Assembly: GCF_024763615.1 (NCBI RefSeq)
Contig: NW_026604420.1
Coordinates: 124,001-188,000 of the forward strand
From: Phlebotomus papatasi
Lineage: Eukaryota; Arthropoda; Insecta; Diptera; Psychodidae
Length of the DNA: 64,000 nt
Direction of reading: 5' to 3'
Below are positions 48,701 through 61,555 of the stretch, in pieces. Numbering within the stretch: the first letter of the stretch is position 1; each line of letters opens with the position of its first letter. The position numbers and the translations under genes were made by a program. Under the pieces are notes generated by a model. The model was not told where the DNA came from. It saw only the letters and a list, made by a program, of their open reading frames with translations, and ran no database searches.

Positions 48701-51700
48701 TCCCACCCTTGGGAGTTTTTTTTTAATTTTTTTAAAAATGCCAAAATCTGCTCTAGAAGCCGCAATTCTTAAAATTTCTCAATGAAAATCACATTAGAAT
48801 ACTTCATATAATTCTACCAATCAATTAGCATCATTAGTTGATTTTTTTTCTTGGAAAAATTCCCACCAAAAATCATCATGATCCCATCCTTGGGAGTTTT
48901 TTTTTAATTTTTTAAAAATGCCAAAATCTGCTCTAGAAGCCGCAATTCTTAAAATTTCTCAATGAAAATCACATTAGAATACTTCAAATAATTTTACCAA
49001 TCAATTAATATCATTAGTTGAATTATTTTCTTGGAAAAATTCCCACAAAAATCATCATGATCCCACCCTTGGGAGTTTTTTTTTAATTTTTTAAAAATGC
49101 CAAAATCTGCTCTAGAAACCGCAATTCTTAAAATTTCTCAATGAAAATCACATTAGAATACTTCAAATAATTCTATCAATCAATTAATATCATTATTTGC
49201 ATTATTTTCTTGGAAAAATTCCCACAAAAATCATCATGATCCCACCCTTGGGAGTTTTTTTTTTAATTTTTAAAAATGCCAAAATCTGCTCTAGAAACCG
49301 CAATTCTTAAAATTTCTCAATGAAAATCACATTAGAATACTTCAAATAATTCTACCAATCAATTAATATCATTAGTTGAATATTTTTCTTGGAAAAATTC
49401 CCACCAAAAATCATCATGATCCCACCCTTGGGAGTTTTTTTTTAATTTTTTAAAAATGCCAAAATCTGCTCTAAAAACCGCAATTCTTAAAATTTCTCAA
49501 TGAAAATCACATTAGAATACTTCAAATAATTCTACCAATCAATTAATATCATTAGTTGAATTTTTTTCTTGGAAAAATTCCCACCAAAACTCATCATGAT
49601 CCCACCCTTGGGAGTTTTTTTTTAATTTTTTAAAAATGCCAAAATCTGCTCTAGAAACCGCAATTCTTAAAATTTCTCAATGAAAATCACATTAGAATAC
49701 TTCAAATAATTCTACCAATCAATTAATATCATTAGTTGAATTTTTTTCTTGGAAAAATTCCCACCAAAAATCATCATGATCCCACCCTTGGGAGTTTTTT
49801 TTTAATTTTTTAAAAATGCCAAAATCTGCTCTAGAAGCCGCAATTCTTAAAATTTCTCAATGAAAATCACATTAGAATACTCCATATAATTCTACCAATC
49901 AATTAATATCATTAGTTGAATTATTTTCTTGGAAAAATTCCCACCAAAACTGATCATGATCCCACCCTTGGGAGTTTTTTTTTATTTTTTAAAAATGCCA
50001 AAATCTGCTCTAGAAACCGCAATTCTTAAAATTTCTCAATGAAAATCACATTAGAATACTTCAAATAATTCTACCAATCAATTAATATCATTAGTTGAAT
50101 TTTTTTCTTGGAAAAATTCCCACCAAAAATCATCATGATCCCACCCTTGGGAGTTTTTTTTTAATTTTTTAAAAATGCCAAATCTGCTCTAGAAGCCGCG
50201 ATTCTTAAAATTTCTCAATGAAAATCACATTAGAATACTTCAAATAATTCTATCAATCAATTAATATCATTAGTTGAATTATTTTCTTGGAAAAATTCCC
50301 ACAAAAATCATCATGATCCCACCCTTGGGAGTTTTTTTTTTAATTTTTTAAAAATGCCAAAATCTGCTCTAGAAACCGCAATTCTTAAAATTTCTCAATG
50401 AAAATCACATTAGAATACTTCAAATAATTCTATCAATCAATTAATATCATTAGTTGAATTTTTTTCTTGGAAAAATTCCCACAAAAATCATCATGATCCC
50501 ACCCTTGGGAGTTTTTTTTTTAATTTTTTAAAAATGCCAAAATCTGCTCTAGAAACCGCAATTCTTAAAATTTCTCAATGAAAATCACATTAGAATACTT
50601 CAAATAATTCTACCAATCAATTAGTATCATTAGTTGATTTTCTTTCTTGGAAAAATTCCCACCAAAAATCATCATGATCCCATCCTTGGGAGTTTTTTTT
50701 AATTTTTTAAAAATGCCAAAATCTGCTCTAGAAGCCGCAATTCTTAAAATTTCTCAATGAAAATCACATTAGAATACTTCAAATAATTCTACCAATCAAT
50801 TAATATCATTAGTTGAATTATTTTCTTGGAAAAATTCCCACAAAAATCATCATGATCCCACCCTTGGGAGTTTTTTTTTAATTTTTTAAAAATGCCAAAA
50901 TCTGCTCTAGAAACCGCAATTCTTAAAATTTCTCAATGAAAATCACATTAGAATACTTCAAATAATTCTATCAATCAATTAATATCATTATTTGCATTAT
51001 TTTCTTGGAAAAATTCCCACAAAAATCATCATGATCCCACCCTTGGGAGTTTTTTTTTTTAATTTTTAAAAATGCCAAAATCTGCTCTAGAAACCGCAAT
51101 TCTTAAAATTTCTCAATGAAAATCATATTAGAATACTTCAAATAATTCTACCAATCAATTAATATCATTAGTTGAATTTTTTTCTTGGAAAAATTCCCAC
51201 CAAAACTCATCATGATCCCACCCTTGGGAGTTTTTTTTTAATTTTTTAAAAATGCCACAATCTGCTCTAGAAACCGCAATTCTTAAAATTTCTCAATGAA
51301 AATCACATTAGAATACTTCAAATAATTCTACCAATCAATTAATATCATTAGTTGAATTTTTTTCTTGGAAAAATTCCCACCAAAAATCATCATGACCCCA
51401 CCCTTGGGAGGTTTTTTTAATTTTTTAAAAATGCCAAAATCTGCTCTAGAAACCGCAATTCTTAAAATTTCTCAATGAAAATCACATTAGAATACTTCAA
51501 ATAATTCTACCAATCAATTAATATCATTAGTTGAATTTTTTTCTTGGAAAAATTCCCACAAAAATCATCATGATCCCACCCTTGGGAGTTTTTTTTAATT
51601 TTTTAAAAATGCCAAAATCTGCTCTAGAAACCGCAATTCTTAAAATTTCTCAATGAAAATCACATTAGAATACTTCAAATAATTCTACCAATCAATTAAT

Positions 51701-54700
51701 ATCATTAGTTGATTTTTTTTCTTGGAAAAATTCCCACAAAAATCATCATGATCCCACCCTTGGGAGTTTTTTTTAATTTTTTAAAAATGCCAAAATCTGC
51801 TCTAGAAACCGCAATTCTTAAAATTTCTCAATGAAAATCACATTAGAATACTTCAAATAATTCTACCAATCAATTAATATCATTAGTTGAATTTTTTTCT
51901 TGGAAAAATTCCCACCAAAAATCATCATGATCCCACCCTTGGGAGTTTTTTTTAATTTTTTAAAAATGCCAAAATCTGCTCTAGAAACCGCAATTCTTAA
52001 AATTTCTCAATGAAAATCACATTAGAATACTTCAAATAATTCTACCAATCAATTAATATCATTAGTTGATTTTTTTTCTTGGAAAAATTCCCACAAAAAT
52101 CATCATGATCCCACCCTTGGGAGGTTTTTTTAATTTTTTAAAAATGCCAAAATCTGCTCTAGAAACCGCAATTCTTAAAATTTCTCAATGAAAATCACAT
52201 TAGAATACTTCAAATAATTCTACCAATCAATTAATATCATTAGTTGAATTTTTTTCTTGGAAAAATTCCCACCAAAAATCATCATGATCCCACCCTTGGG
52301 AGTTTTTTTTAATTTTTTAAAAATGCCAAAATCTGCTCTAGAAACCGCAATTCTTAAAATTTCTCAATGAAAATCACATTAGAATACTTCAAATAATTCT
52401 ACCAATCAATTAATATCATTAGTTGATTTTTTTTCTTGGAAAAATTCCCACAAAAATCATCATGATCCCACCCTTGGGAGGTTTTTTTAATTTTTTAAAA
52501 ATGCCAAAATCTGCTCTAGAAACCGCAATTCTTAAAATTTCTCAATGAAAATCACATTAGAATACTTCAAATAATTCTACCAATCAATTAATATCATTAG
52601 TTGAATTTTTTTCTTGGAAAAATTCCCACCAAAAATCATCATGATCCCACCCTTGGGAGTTTTTTTTAATTTTTTAAAAATGCCAAAATCTGCTCTAGAA
52701 ACCGCAATTCTTAAAATTTCTCAATGAAAATCACATTAGAATACTTCAAATAATTCTACCAATCAATTAATATCATTAGTTGAATTTTTTTCTTGGAAAA
52801 ATTCCCACAAAAATCATCATGATCCCACCCTTGGGAGTTTTTTTTTTAATTTTTTAAAAATGCCAAAATCTGCTCTAGAAGCCGCGATTCTTAAAATTTC
52901 TCAATGAAAATCACATTAGAATACTTCAAATAATTCTACCAATCAATTAATATCATTAGTTGAATTTTTTTCTTGGAAAAATTCCCACCAAAACTCATCA
53001 TGATCCCACCCTTGGGAGTTTTTTTTTAATTTTTTAAAAATGCCACAATCTGCTCTAGAAACCGCAATTCTTAAAATTTCTCAATGAAAATCACATTAGA
53101 ATACTTCAAATAATTCTACCAATCAATTAATATCATTAGTTGAATTTTTTTCTTGGAAAAATTCCCACCAAAACTCATCATGATCCCACCCTTGGGAGTT
53201 TTTTTTTAATTTTTTAAAAATGCCACAATCTGCTCTAGAAACCGCAATTCTTAAAATTTCTCAATGAAAATCACATTAGAATACTTCAAATAATTCTACC
53301 AATCAATTAATATCATTAGTTGAATTTTTTTCTTGGAAAAATTCCCACCAAAACTCATCATGATCCCACCCTTGGGAGTTTTTTTTTAATTTTTTAAAAA
53401 TGCCACAATCTGCTCTAGAAACCGCAATTCTTAAAATTTCTCAATGAAAATCACATTAGAATACTTCAAATAATTCTACCAATCAATTAATATCATTAGT
53501 TGAATTTTTTTCTTGGAAAAATTCCCACCAAAAATCATCATGACCCCACCCTTGGGAGGTTTTTTTAATTTTTTAAAAATGCCAAAATCTGCTCTAGAAA
53601 CCGCAATTCTTAAAATTTCTCAATGAAAATCACATTAGAATACTTCAAATAATTCTACCAATCAATTAATATCATTAGTTGAATTTTTTTCTTGGAAAAA
53701 TTCCCACAAAAATCATCATGATCCCACCCTTGGGAGTTTTTTTTAATTTTTTAAAAATGCCAAAATCTGCTCTAGAAACCGCAATTCTTAAAATTTCTCA
53801 ATGAAAATCACATTAGAATACTTCAAATAATTCTACCAATCAATTAATATCATTAGTTGATTTTTTTTCTTGGAAAAATTCCCACAAAAATCATCATGAT
53901 CCCACCCTTGGGAGTTTTTTTTAATTTTTTAAAAATGCCAAAATCTGCTCTAGAAACCGCAATTCTTAAAATTTCTCAATGAAAATCACATTAGAATACT
54001 TCAAATAATTCTACCAATCAATTAATATCATTAGTTGAATTTTTTTCTTGGAAAAATTCCCACAAAAATCATCATGATCCCACCCTTGGGAGTTTTTTTT
54101 TTAATTTTTTAAAAATGCCAAAATCTGCTCTAGAAACCGCAATTCTTAAAATTTCTCAATGAAAATCACATTAGAATACTTCAAATAATTCTACCAATCA
54201 ATTAATATCATTAGTTGAATTTTTTTCTTGGAAAAATTCCCACCAAAAATCATCATGATCCCACCCTTGGGAGTTTTTTTTAATTTTTTAAAAATGCCAA
54301 AATCTGCTCTAGAAACCGCAATTCTTAAAATTTCTCAATGAAAATCACATTAGAATACTTCAAATAATTCTACCAATCAATTAATATCATTAGTTGAATT
54401 TTTTTCTTGGAAAAATTCCCACCAAAACTGATCATGATCCCACCCTTGGGAGTTTTTTTTTATTTTTTAAAAATGCCAAAATCTGCTCTAGAAACCGCAA
54501 TTCTTAAAATTTCTCAATGAAAATCACATTAGAATACTTCAAATAATTCTACCAATCAATTAATATCATTAGTTGAATTTTTTTCTTGGAAAAATTCCCA
54601 CCAAAACTCATCATGATCCCACCCTTGGGAGTTTTTTTTTAATTTTTTAAAAATGCCACAATCTGCTCTAGAAACCGCAATTCTTAAAATTTCTCAATGA

Positions 54701-56604
54701 AAATCACATTAGAATACTTCAAATAATTCTACCAATCAATTAATATCATTAGTTGAATTTTTTTCTTGGAAAAATTCCCACCAAAAATCATCATGACCCC
54801 ACCCTTGGGAGGTTTTTTTAATTTTTTAAAAATGCCAAAATCTGCTCTAGAAACCGCAATTCTTAAAATTTCTCAATGAAAATCACATTAGAATACTTCA
54901 AATAATTCTACCAATCAATTAATATCATTAGTTGAATTTTTTTCTTGGAAAAATTCCCACAAAAATCATCATGATCCCACCCTTGGGAGTTTTTTTTAAT
55001 TTTTTAAAAATGCCAAAATCTGCTCTAGAAACCGCAATTCTTAAAATTTCTCAATGAAAATCACATTAGAATACTTCAAATAATTCTACCAATCAATTAA
55101 TATCATTAGTTGATTTTTTTTCTTGGAAAAATTCCCACAAAAATCATCATGATCCCACCCTTGGGAGTTTTTTTTAATTTTTTAAAAATGCCAAAATCTG
55201 CTCTAGAAACCGCAATTCTTAAAATTTCTCAATGAAAATCACATTAGAATACTTCAAATAATTCTACCAATCAATTAATATCATTAGTTGAATTTTTTTC
55301 TTGGAAAAATTCCCACAAAAATCATCATGATCCCACCCTTGGGAGTTTTTTTTTTAATTTTTTAAAAATGCCAAAATCTGCTCTAGAAGCCGCGATTCTT
55401 AAAATTTCTCAATGAAAATCACATTAGAATACTTCAAATAATTCTATCAATCAATTAATATCATTAGTTGAATTATTTTCTTGGAAAAATTCCCACAAAA
55501 ATCATCATGATCCCACCCTTGGGAGTTTTTTTTTTAATTTTTTAAAAATGCCAAAATCTGCTCTAGAAGCCGCGATTCTTAAAATTTCTCAATGAAAATC
55601 ACATTAGAATACTTCAAATAATTCTACCAATCAATTAATATCATTAGTTGAATTTTTTTCTTGGAAAAATTCCCACCAAAAATCATCATGATCCCACCCT
55701 TGGGAGTTTTTTTTAATTTTTTAAAAATGCCAAAATCTGCTCTAGAAACCGCAATTCTTAAAATTTCTCAATGAAAATCACATTAGAATACTTCAAATAA
55801 TTCTACCAATCAATTAATATCATTAGTTGAATTTTTTTCTTGGAAAAATTCCCACAAAAATCATCATGATCCCACCCTTGGGAGTTTTTTTTAATTTTTT
55901 AAAAATGCCAAAATCTGCTCTAGAAACCGCAATTCTTAAAATTTCTCAATGAAAATCACATTAGAATACTTCAAATAATTCTACCAATCAATTAATATCA
56001 TTAGTTGAATTTTTTTCTTGGAAAAATTCCCACCAAAAATCATCATGATCCCACCCTTGGGAGTTTTTTTTAATTTTTTAAAAATGCCAAAATCTGCTCT
56101 AGAAACCGCAATTCTTAAAATTTCTCAATGAAAATCACATTAGAATACTTCAAATAATTCTACCAATCAATTAATATCATTAGTTGAATTTTTTTCTTGG
56201 AAAAATTCCCACAAAAATCATCATGATCCCACCCTTGGGAGTTTTTTTTTTAATTTTTTAAAAATGCCAAAATCTGCTCTAGAAGCCGCGATTCTTAAAA
56301 TTTCTCAATGAAAATCACATTAGAATACTTCAAATAATTCTACCAATCAATTAATATCATTAGTTGAATTTTTTTCTTGGAAAAATTCCCACAAAAATCA
56401 TCATGATCCCACCCTTGGGAGTTTTTTTTTTAATTTTTTAAAAATGCCAAAATCTGCTCTAGAAGCCGCGATTCTTAAAATTTCTCAATGAAAATCACAT
56501 TAGAATACTTCAAATAATTCTACCAATCAATTAATATCATTAGTTGAATTTTTTTCTTGGAAAAATTCCCACAAAAATCATCATGATCCCACCCTTGGGA
56601 GTTT

Positions 56605-56985
56605 TTTTTTCTGCCAAAATCTGCTCTAGAAGCCGCGATTCTTAAAATTTCTCAATGAAAATCACATTAGAATACTTCAAATAATTCTATCAATCAATTA
56701 ATATCATTAGTTGAATTATTTTCTTGGAAAAATTCCCACAAAAATCATCATGATCCCACCCTTGGGAGTTTTTTTTTTAATTTTTTTTTTTAATTTTTTA
56801 AAAATGCCAAAATCTGCTCTAGCTTAATTTTTTAAAAACCGCAATTCTTAAAATTTCTCAATGAAAATCACATTAGAATACTATTCAATTAATATCAATA
56901 ATTCTCCCACAAAAATCCAATCAATTGCCAAAATATCATTAGAAAATCACATTGAATTCTTTTTTCTTGGAAAAAATTCCCACCA
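56605..56985 (+). repeat. Cluster of scrambled satellite monomers
   Basis: At 56611 the segment between the T tract and CTGCC is missing. At 56770-56800 the T tract and AATTTTTT are doubled. From 56821 the order is shuffled: AGCTTAATTTTTTAAAAACC, then at 56880-56960 short pieces of at least five different parts of the monomer follow each other out of order before normal text resumes at about 56960. Confidence 0.9.
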
Positions 56986-59900
56986 AAAATCATCATGATC
57001 CCACCCTTGGGAGTTTTTTTTAATTTTTTAAAAATGCCAAAATCTGCTCTAGAAACCGCAATTCTTAAAATTTCTCAATGAAAATCACATTAGAATACTT
57101 CAAATAATTCTACCAATCAATTAATATCATTAGTTGAATTTTTTTCTTGGAAAAATTCCCACAAAAATCATCATGATCCCACCCTTGGGAGTTTTTTTTT
57201 TAATTTTTTAAAAATGCCAAAATCTGCTCTAGAAGCCGCGATTCTTAAAATTTCTCAATGAAAATCACATTAGAATACTTCAAATAATTCTACCAATCAA
57301 TTAATATCATTAGTTGAATTTTTTTCTTGGAAAAATTCCCACAAAAATCATCATGATCCCACCCTTGGGAGTTTTTTTTTAAATTTTTTAAAAATGCCAA
57401 AATCTGCTCTAGAAGCCGCGATTCTTAAAATTTCTCAATGAAAATCACATTAGAATACTTCAAATAATTCTATCAATCAATTAATATCATTAGTTGAATT
57501 ATTTTCTTGGAAAAATTCCCACAAAAATCATCATGATCCCACCCTTGGGAGTTTTTTTTTTAATTTTTTAAAAATGCCAAAATCTGCTCTAGAAACCGCA
57601 ATTCTTAAAATTTCTCAATGAAAATCACATTAGAATACTTCAAATAATTCTATCAATCAATTAATATCATTAGTTGAATTTTTTTCTTGGAAAAATTCCC
57701 ACAAAAATCATCATGATCCCACCCTTGGGAGTTTTTTTTTTAATTTTTTAAAAATGCCAAAATCTGCTCTAGAAACCGCAATTCTTAAAATTTCTCAATG
57801 AAAATCACATTAGAATACTTCAAATAATTCTACCAATCAATTAGTATCATTAGTTGATTTTTTTTCTTGGAAAAATTCCCACCAAAAATCATCATGATCC
57901 CATCCTTGGGAGTTTTTTTTATTTTTTTAAAAATGCCAAAATCTGCTCTAGAAGCCGCAATTCTTAAAATTTCTCAATGAAAATCACATTAGAATACTTC
58001 AAATAATTCTACCAATCAATTAATATCATTAGTTGAATTATTTTCTTGGAAAAATTCCCACAAAAATCATCATGATCCCACCCTTGGGAGTTTTTTTTTA
58101 ATTTTTTAAAAATGCCAAAATCTGCTCTAGAAACCGCAATTCTTAAAATTTCTCAATGAAAATCACATTAGAATACTTCAAATAATTCTATCAATCAATT
58201 AATATCATTATTTGCATTATTTTCTTGGAAAAATTCCCACAAAAATCATCATGATCCCACCCTTGGGAGTTTTTTTTTTTTAATTTTTAAAATTGCCAAA
58301 ATCTGCTCTAGAAACCGCAATTCTTAAAATTTCTCAATGAAAATCATATTAGAATACTTCAAATAATTCTACCAATCAATTAATATCATTAGTTGAATTT
58401 TTTTCTTGGAAAAATTCCCACCAAAACTCATCATGATCCCACCCTTGGGAGTTTTTTTTTAATTTTTTAAAAATGCCAAAATCTGCTCTAGAAACCGCAA
58501 TTCTTAAAATTTCTCAATGAAAATCACATTAGAATACTTCAAATAATTCTACCAATCAATTAATATCATTAGTTGAGTTTTTTTCTTGGAAAAATTCCCA
58601 CCAAAAATCATCATGACCCCACCCTTGGGAGGTTTTTTTTAATTTTTTAAAAATGCCAAAATCTGCTCTAGAAACCGCAATTCTTAAAATTTCTCAATGA
58701 AAATCACATTAGAATACTTCAAATAATTCTACCAATCAATTAATATCATTAGTTGAATTTTTTTCTTGGAAAAATTCCCACAAAAATCATCATGATCCCA
58801 CCCTTGGGAGTTTTTTTTAATTTTTTAAAAATGCCAAAATCTGCTCTAGAAACCGCAATTCTTAAAATTTCTCAATGAAAATCACATTAGAATACTTCAA
58901 ATAATTCTACCAATCAATTAATATCATTAGTTGAATTTTTTTCTTGGAAAAATTCCCACAAAAATCATCATGATCCCACCCTTGGGAGTTTTTTTTTAAT
59001 TTTTTAAAAATGCCAAAATCTGCTCTAGAAACCGCAATTCTTAAAATTTCTCAATGAAAATCACATTAGAATACTTCAAATAATTCTACCAATCAATTAA
59101 TATCATTAGTTGAATTTTTTTCTTGGAAAAATTCCCACAAAAATCATCATGATCCCACCCTTGGGAGTTTTTTTTAATTTTTTAAAAATGCCAAAATCTG
59201 CTCTAGAAACCGCAATTCTTAAAATTTATCAATGAAAATCACATTAGAATACTTCAAATAATTCTACCAATCAATTAATATCATTAGTTGAATTTTTTTC
59301 TTGGAAAAATTCCCACAAAAATCATCATGATCCCACCCTTGGGAGTTTTTTTTTTAATTTTTTAAAAATGCCAAAATCTGCTCTAGAAGCCGCAATTCTT
59401 AAAATTTCTCAATGAAAATCACATTAGAATACTTCCAATAATTCTACCAATCAATTAGTATCATTAGTTGATTTTTTTTCTTGGAAAAATTCCCACCAAA
59501 AATCATCATGATCCCACCCTTGGGAGTTTTTTTTAATTTTTTAAAAATGCCAAAATCTGCTCTAGAAACCGCAATTCTTAAAATTTCTCAATGAAAATCA
59601 CATTAGAATACTTCAAATAATTCTACCAATCAATTAATATCATTAGTTGATTTTTTTTCTTGGAAAAATTCCCACCAAAAATCATCATGATCCCACCCTT
59701 GGGAGTTTTTTTTAATTTTTTAAAAATGCCAAAATCTGCTCTAGAAACCGCAATTCTTAAAATTTCTCAATGAAAATCACATTAGAATACTTCAAATAAT
59801 TCTACCAATCAATTAATATCATTAGTTGAATTTTTTTCTTGGAAAAATTCCCACAAAAATCATCATGATCCCACCTTTGGGAGTTTTTTTAATTTTTTAA

Positions 59901-61189
59901 AAATGCCAAAATCTGCTCTAGAAACCGCAATTCTTAAAATTTCTCAATGAAAATCACATTAGAATACTTCAAATAATTCTACCAATCAATTAATATCATT
60001 AGTTGATTTTTTTTCTTGGAAAAATTCCCACCAAAAATCAACATGATCCCACCCTTGGGAGTTTTTTTTTTAATTTTTTAAAAATGCCAAAATCTGCTCT
60101 AGAAGCCGCAATTCTTAAAATTTCTCAATGAAAATCACATTAGAATACTTCATATAATTCTACCAATCAATTAATATCATTAGTTGAATTATTTTCTTGG
60201 AAAAATTCCCACCAAAACTGATCATGATCCCACCCTTGGGAGTTTTTTTTTATTTTTTAAAAATGCCAAAATCTGCTCTAGAAACCGCAATTCTTAAAAT
60301 TTCTCAATGAAAATCACATTAGAATACTTCAAATAATTCTACCAATCAATTAATATCATTAGTTGAATTTTTTTCTTGGAAAAATTCCCACCAAAACTGA
60401 TCATGATCCCACCCTTGGGAGTTTTTTTTAATTTTTTAAAAATGCCAAAATCTGCTCTAGAAACCGCAATTCTTAAAATTTCTCAATGAAAATCACATTA
60501 GAATACTTCAAATAATTCTACCAATCAATTAATATCATTAGTTGAATTTTTTTCTTGGAAAAATTCCCACCAAAAATCATCATGATCCCACCCTTGGGAG
60601 TTTTTTTTTAATTTTTTAAAAATGCCAAAATCTGCTCTAGAAGCCGCAATTCTTAAAATTTCTCAATGAAAATCACATTAGAATACTTCAAATAATTCTA
60701 TCAATCAATTAATATCATTAGTTGAATTTTTTTCTTGGAAAAATTCCCACCAAAACTGATCATGATCCCACCCTTGGGAGTTTTTTTTTATTTTTTAAAA
60801 ATGCCAAAATCTGCTCTAGAAGCCGCAATTCTTAAAATTTCTCAATGAAAATCACATTAGAATACTTCAAATAATTCTACCAATCAATTAATATCATTAG
60901 TTGAATTTTTTTCTTGGAAAAATTCCCACCAAAAATCATCATGATCCCACCCTTGGGAGTTTTTTTTTAATTTTTTAAAAATGCCAAAATCTGCTCTAGA
61001 AGCCGCAATTCTTAAAATTTCTCAATGAAAATCACATTAGAATACTTCAAATAATTCTACCAATCAATTAATATCATTAGTTGAATTTTTTTCTTGGAAA
61101 AATTCCCACCAAAAATCATCATGATCCCACCCTTGGGAGTTTTTTAATTTTTTAAAAATGCCAAAATCTGCTCTAAAAACCGCAATTCT

Positions 61190-61555
61190 TAAAATTTCTC
61201 AAAATCTGCTCTGCAATTCTTAAAATTTCTCAATGAAAATCACATTAGAATACTTCAAATAATTCTACCAATCAATTAATATCATTAGTTGAATTTTTTT
61301 CTTGGAAAAATTCCCACCAAAACTGATCATGATCCCACCCTTGGGAGTTTTTTTTTATTTTTTAAAAATGCCAAAATCTGCTCTAGAAGCCGCAATTCTT
61401 AAAATTTCTCAATGAAAATCACATTAGAATACTTCAAACTTCAAATTCTACCAATCAATTAATATCATTAGTTGAATTTTTTTCTTGAGAAAAATTCCCA
61501 CCAATTCTTAAAATTTCTCATCATGATCCCACCCTTGGGAGATCCCACCCTTGGG
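61190..61555 (+). repeat. Second cluster of scrambled satellite monomers
   Basis: TCTCAAAATCTGCTCTGCAA at about 61197 repeats an earlier part of the monomer. ACTTCAAACTTCAAATTC follows at about 61432. CCAATTCTTAAAATTTCTCA joins TCATGATCCC at about 61520, and GGGAGATCCCACCCTTGGGA doubles the hairpin region at about 61535-61555. Confidence 0.9.
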
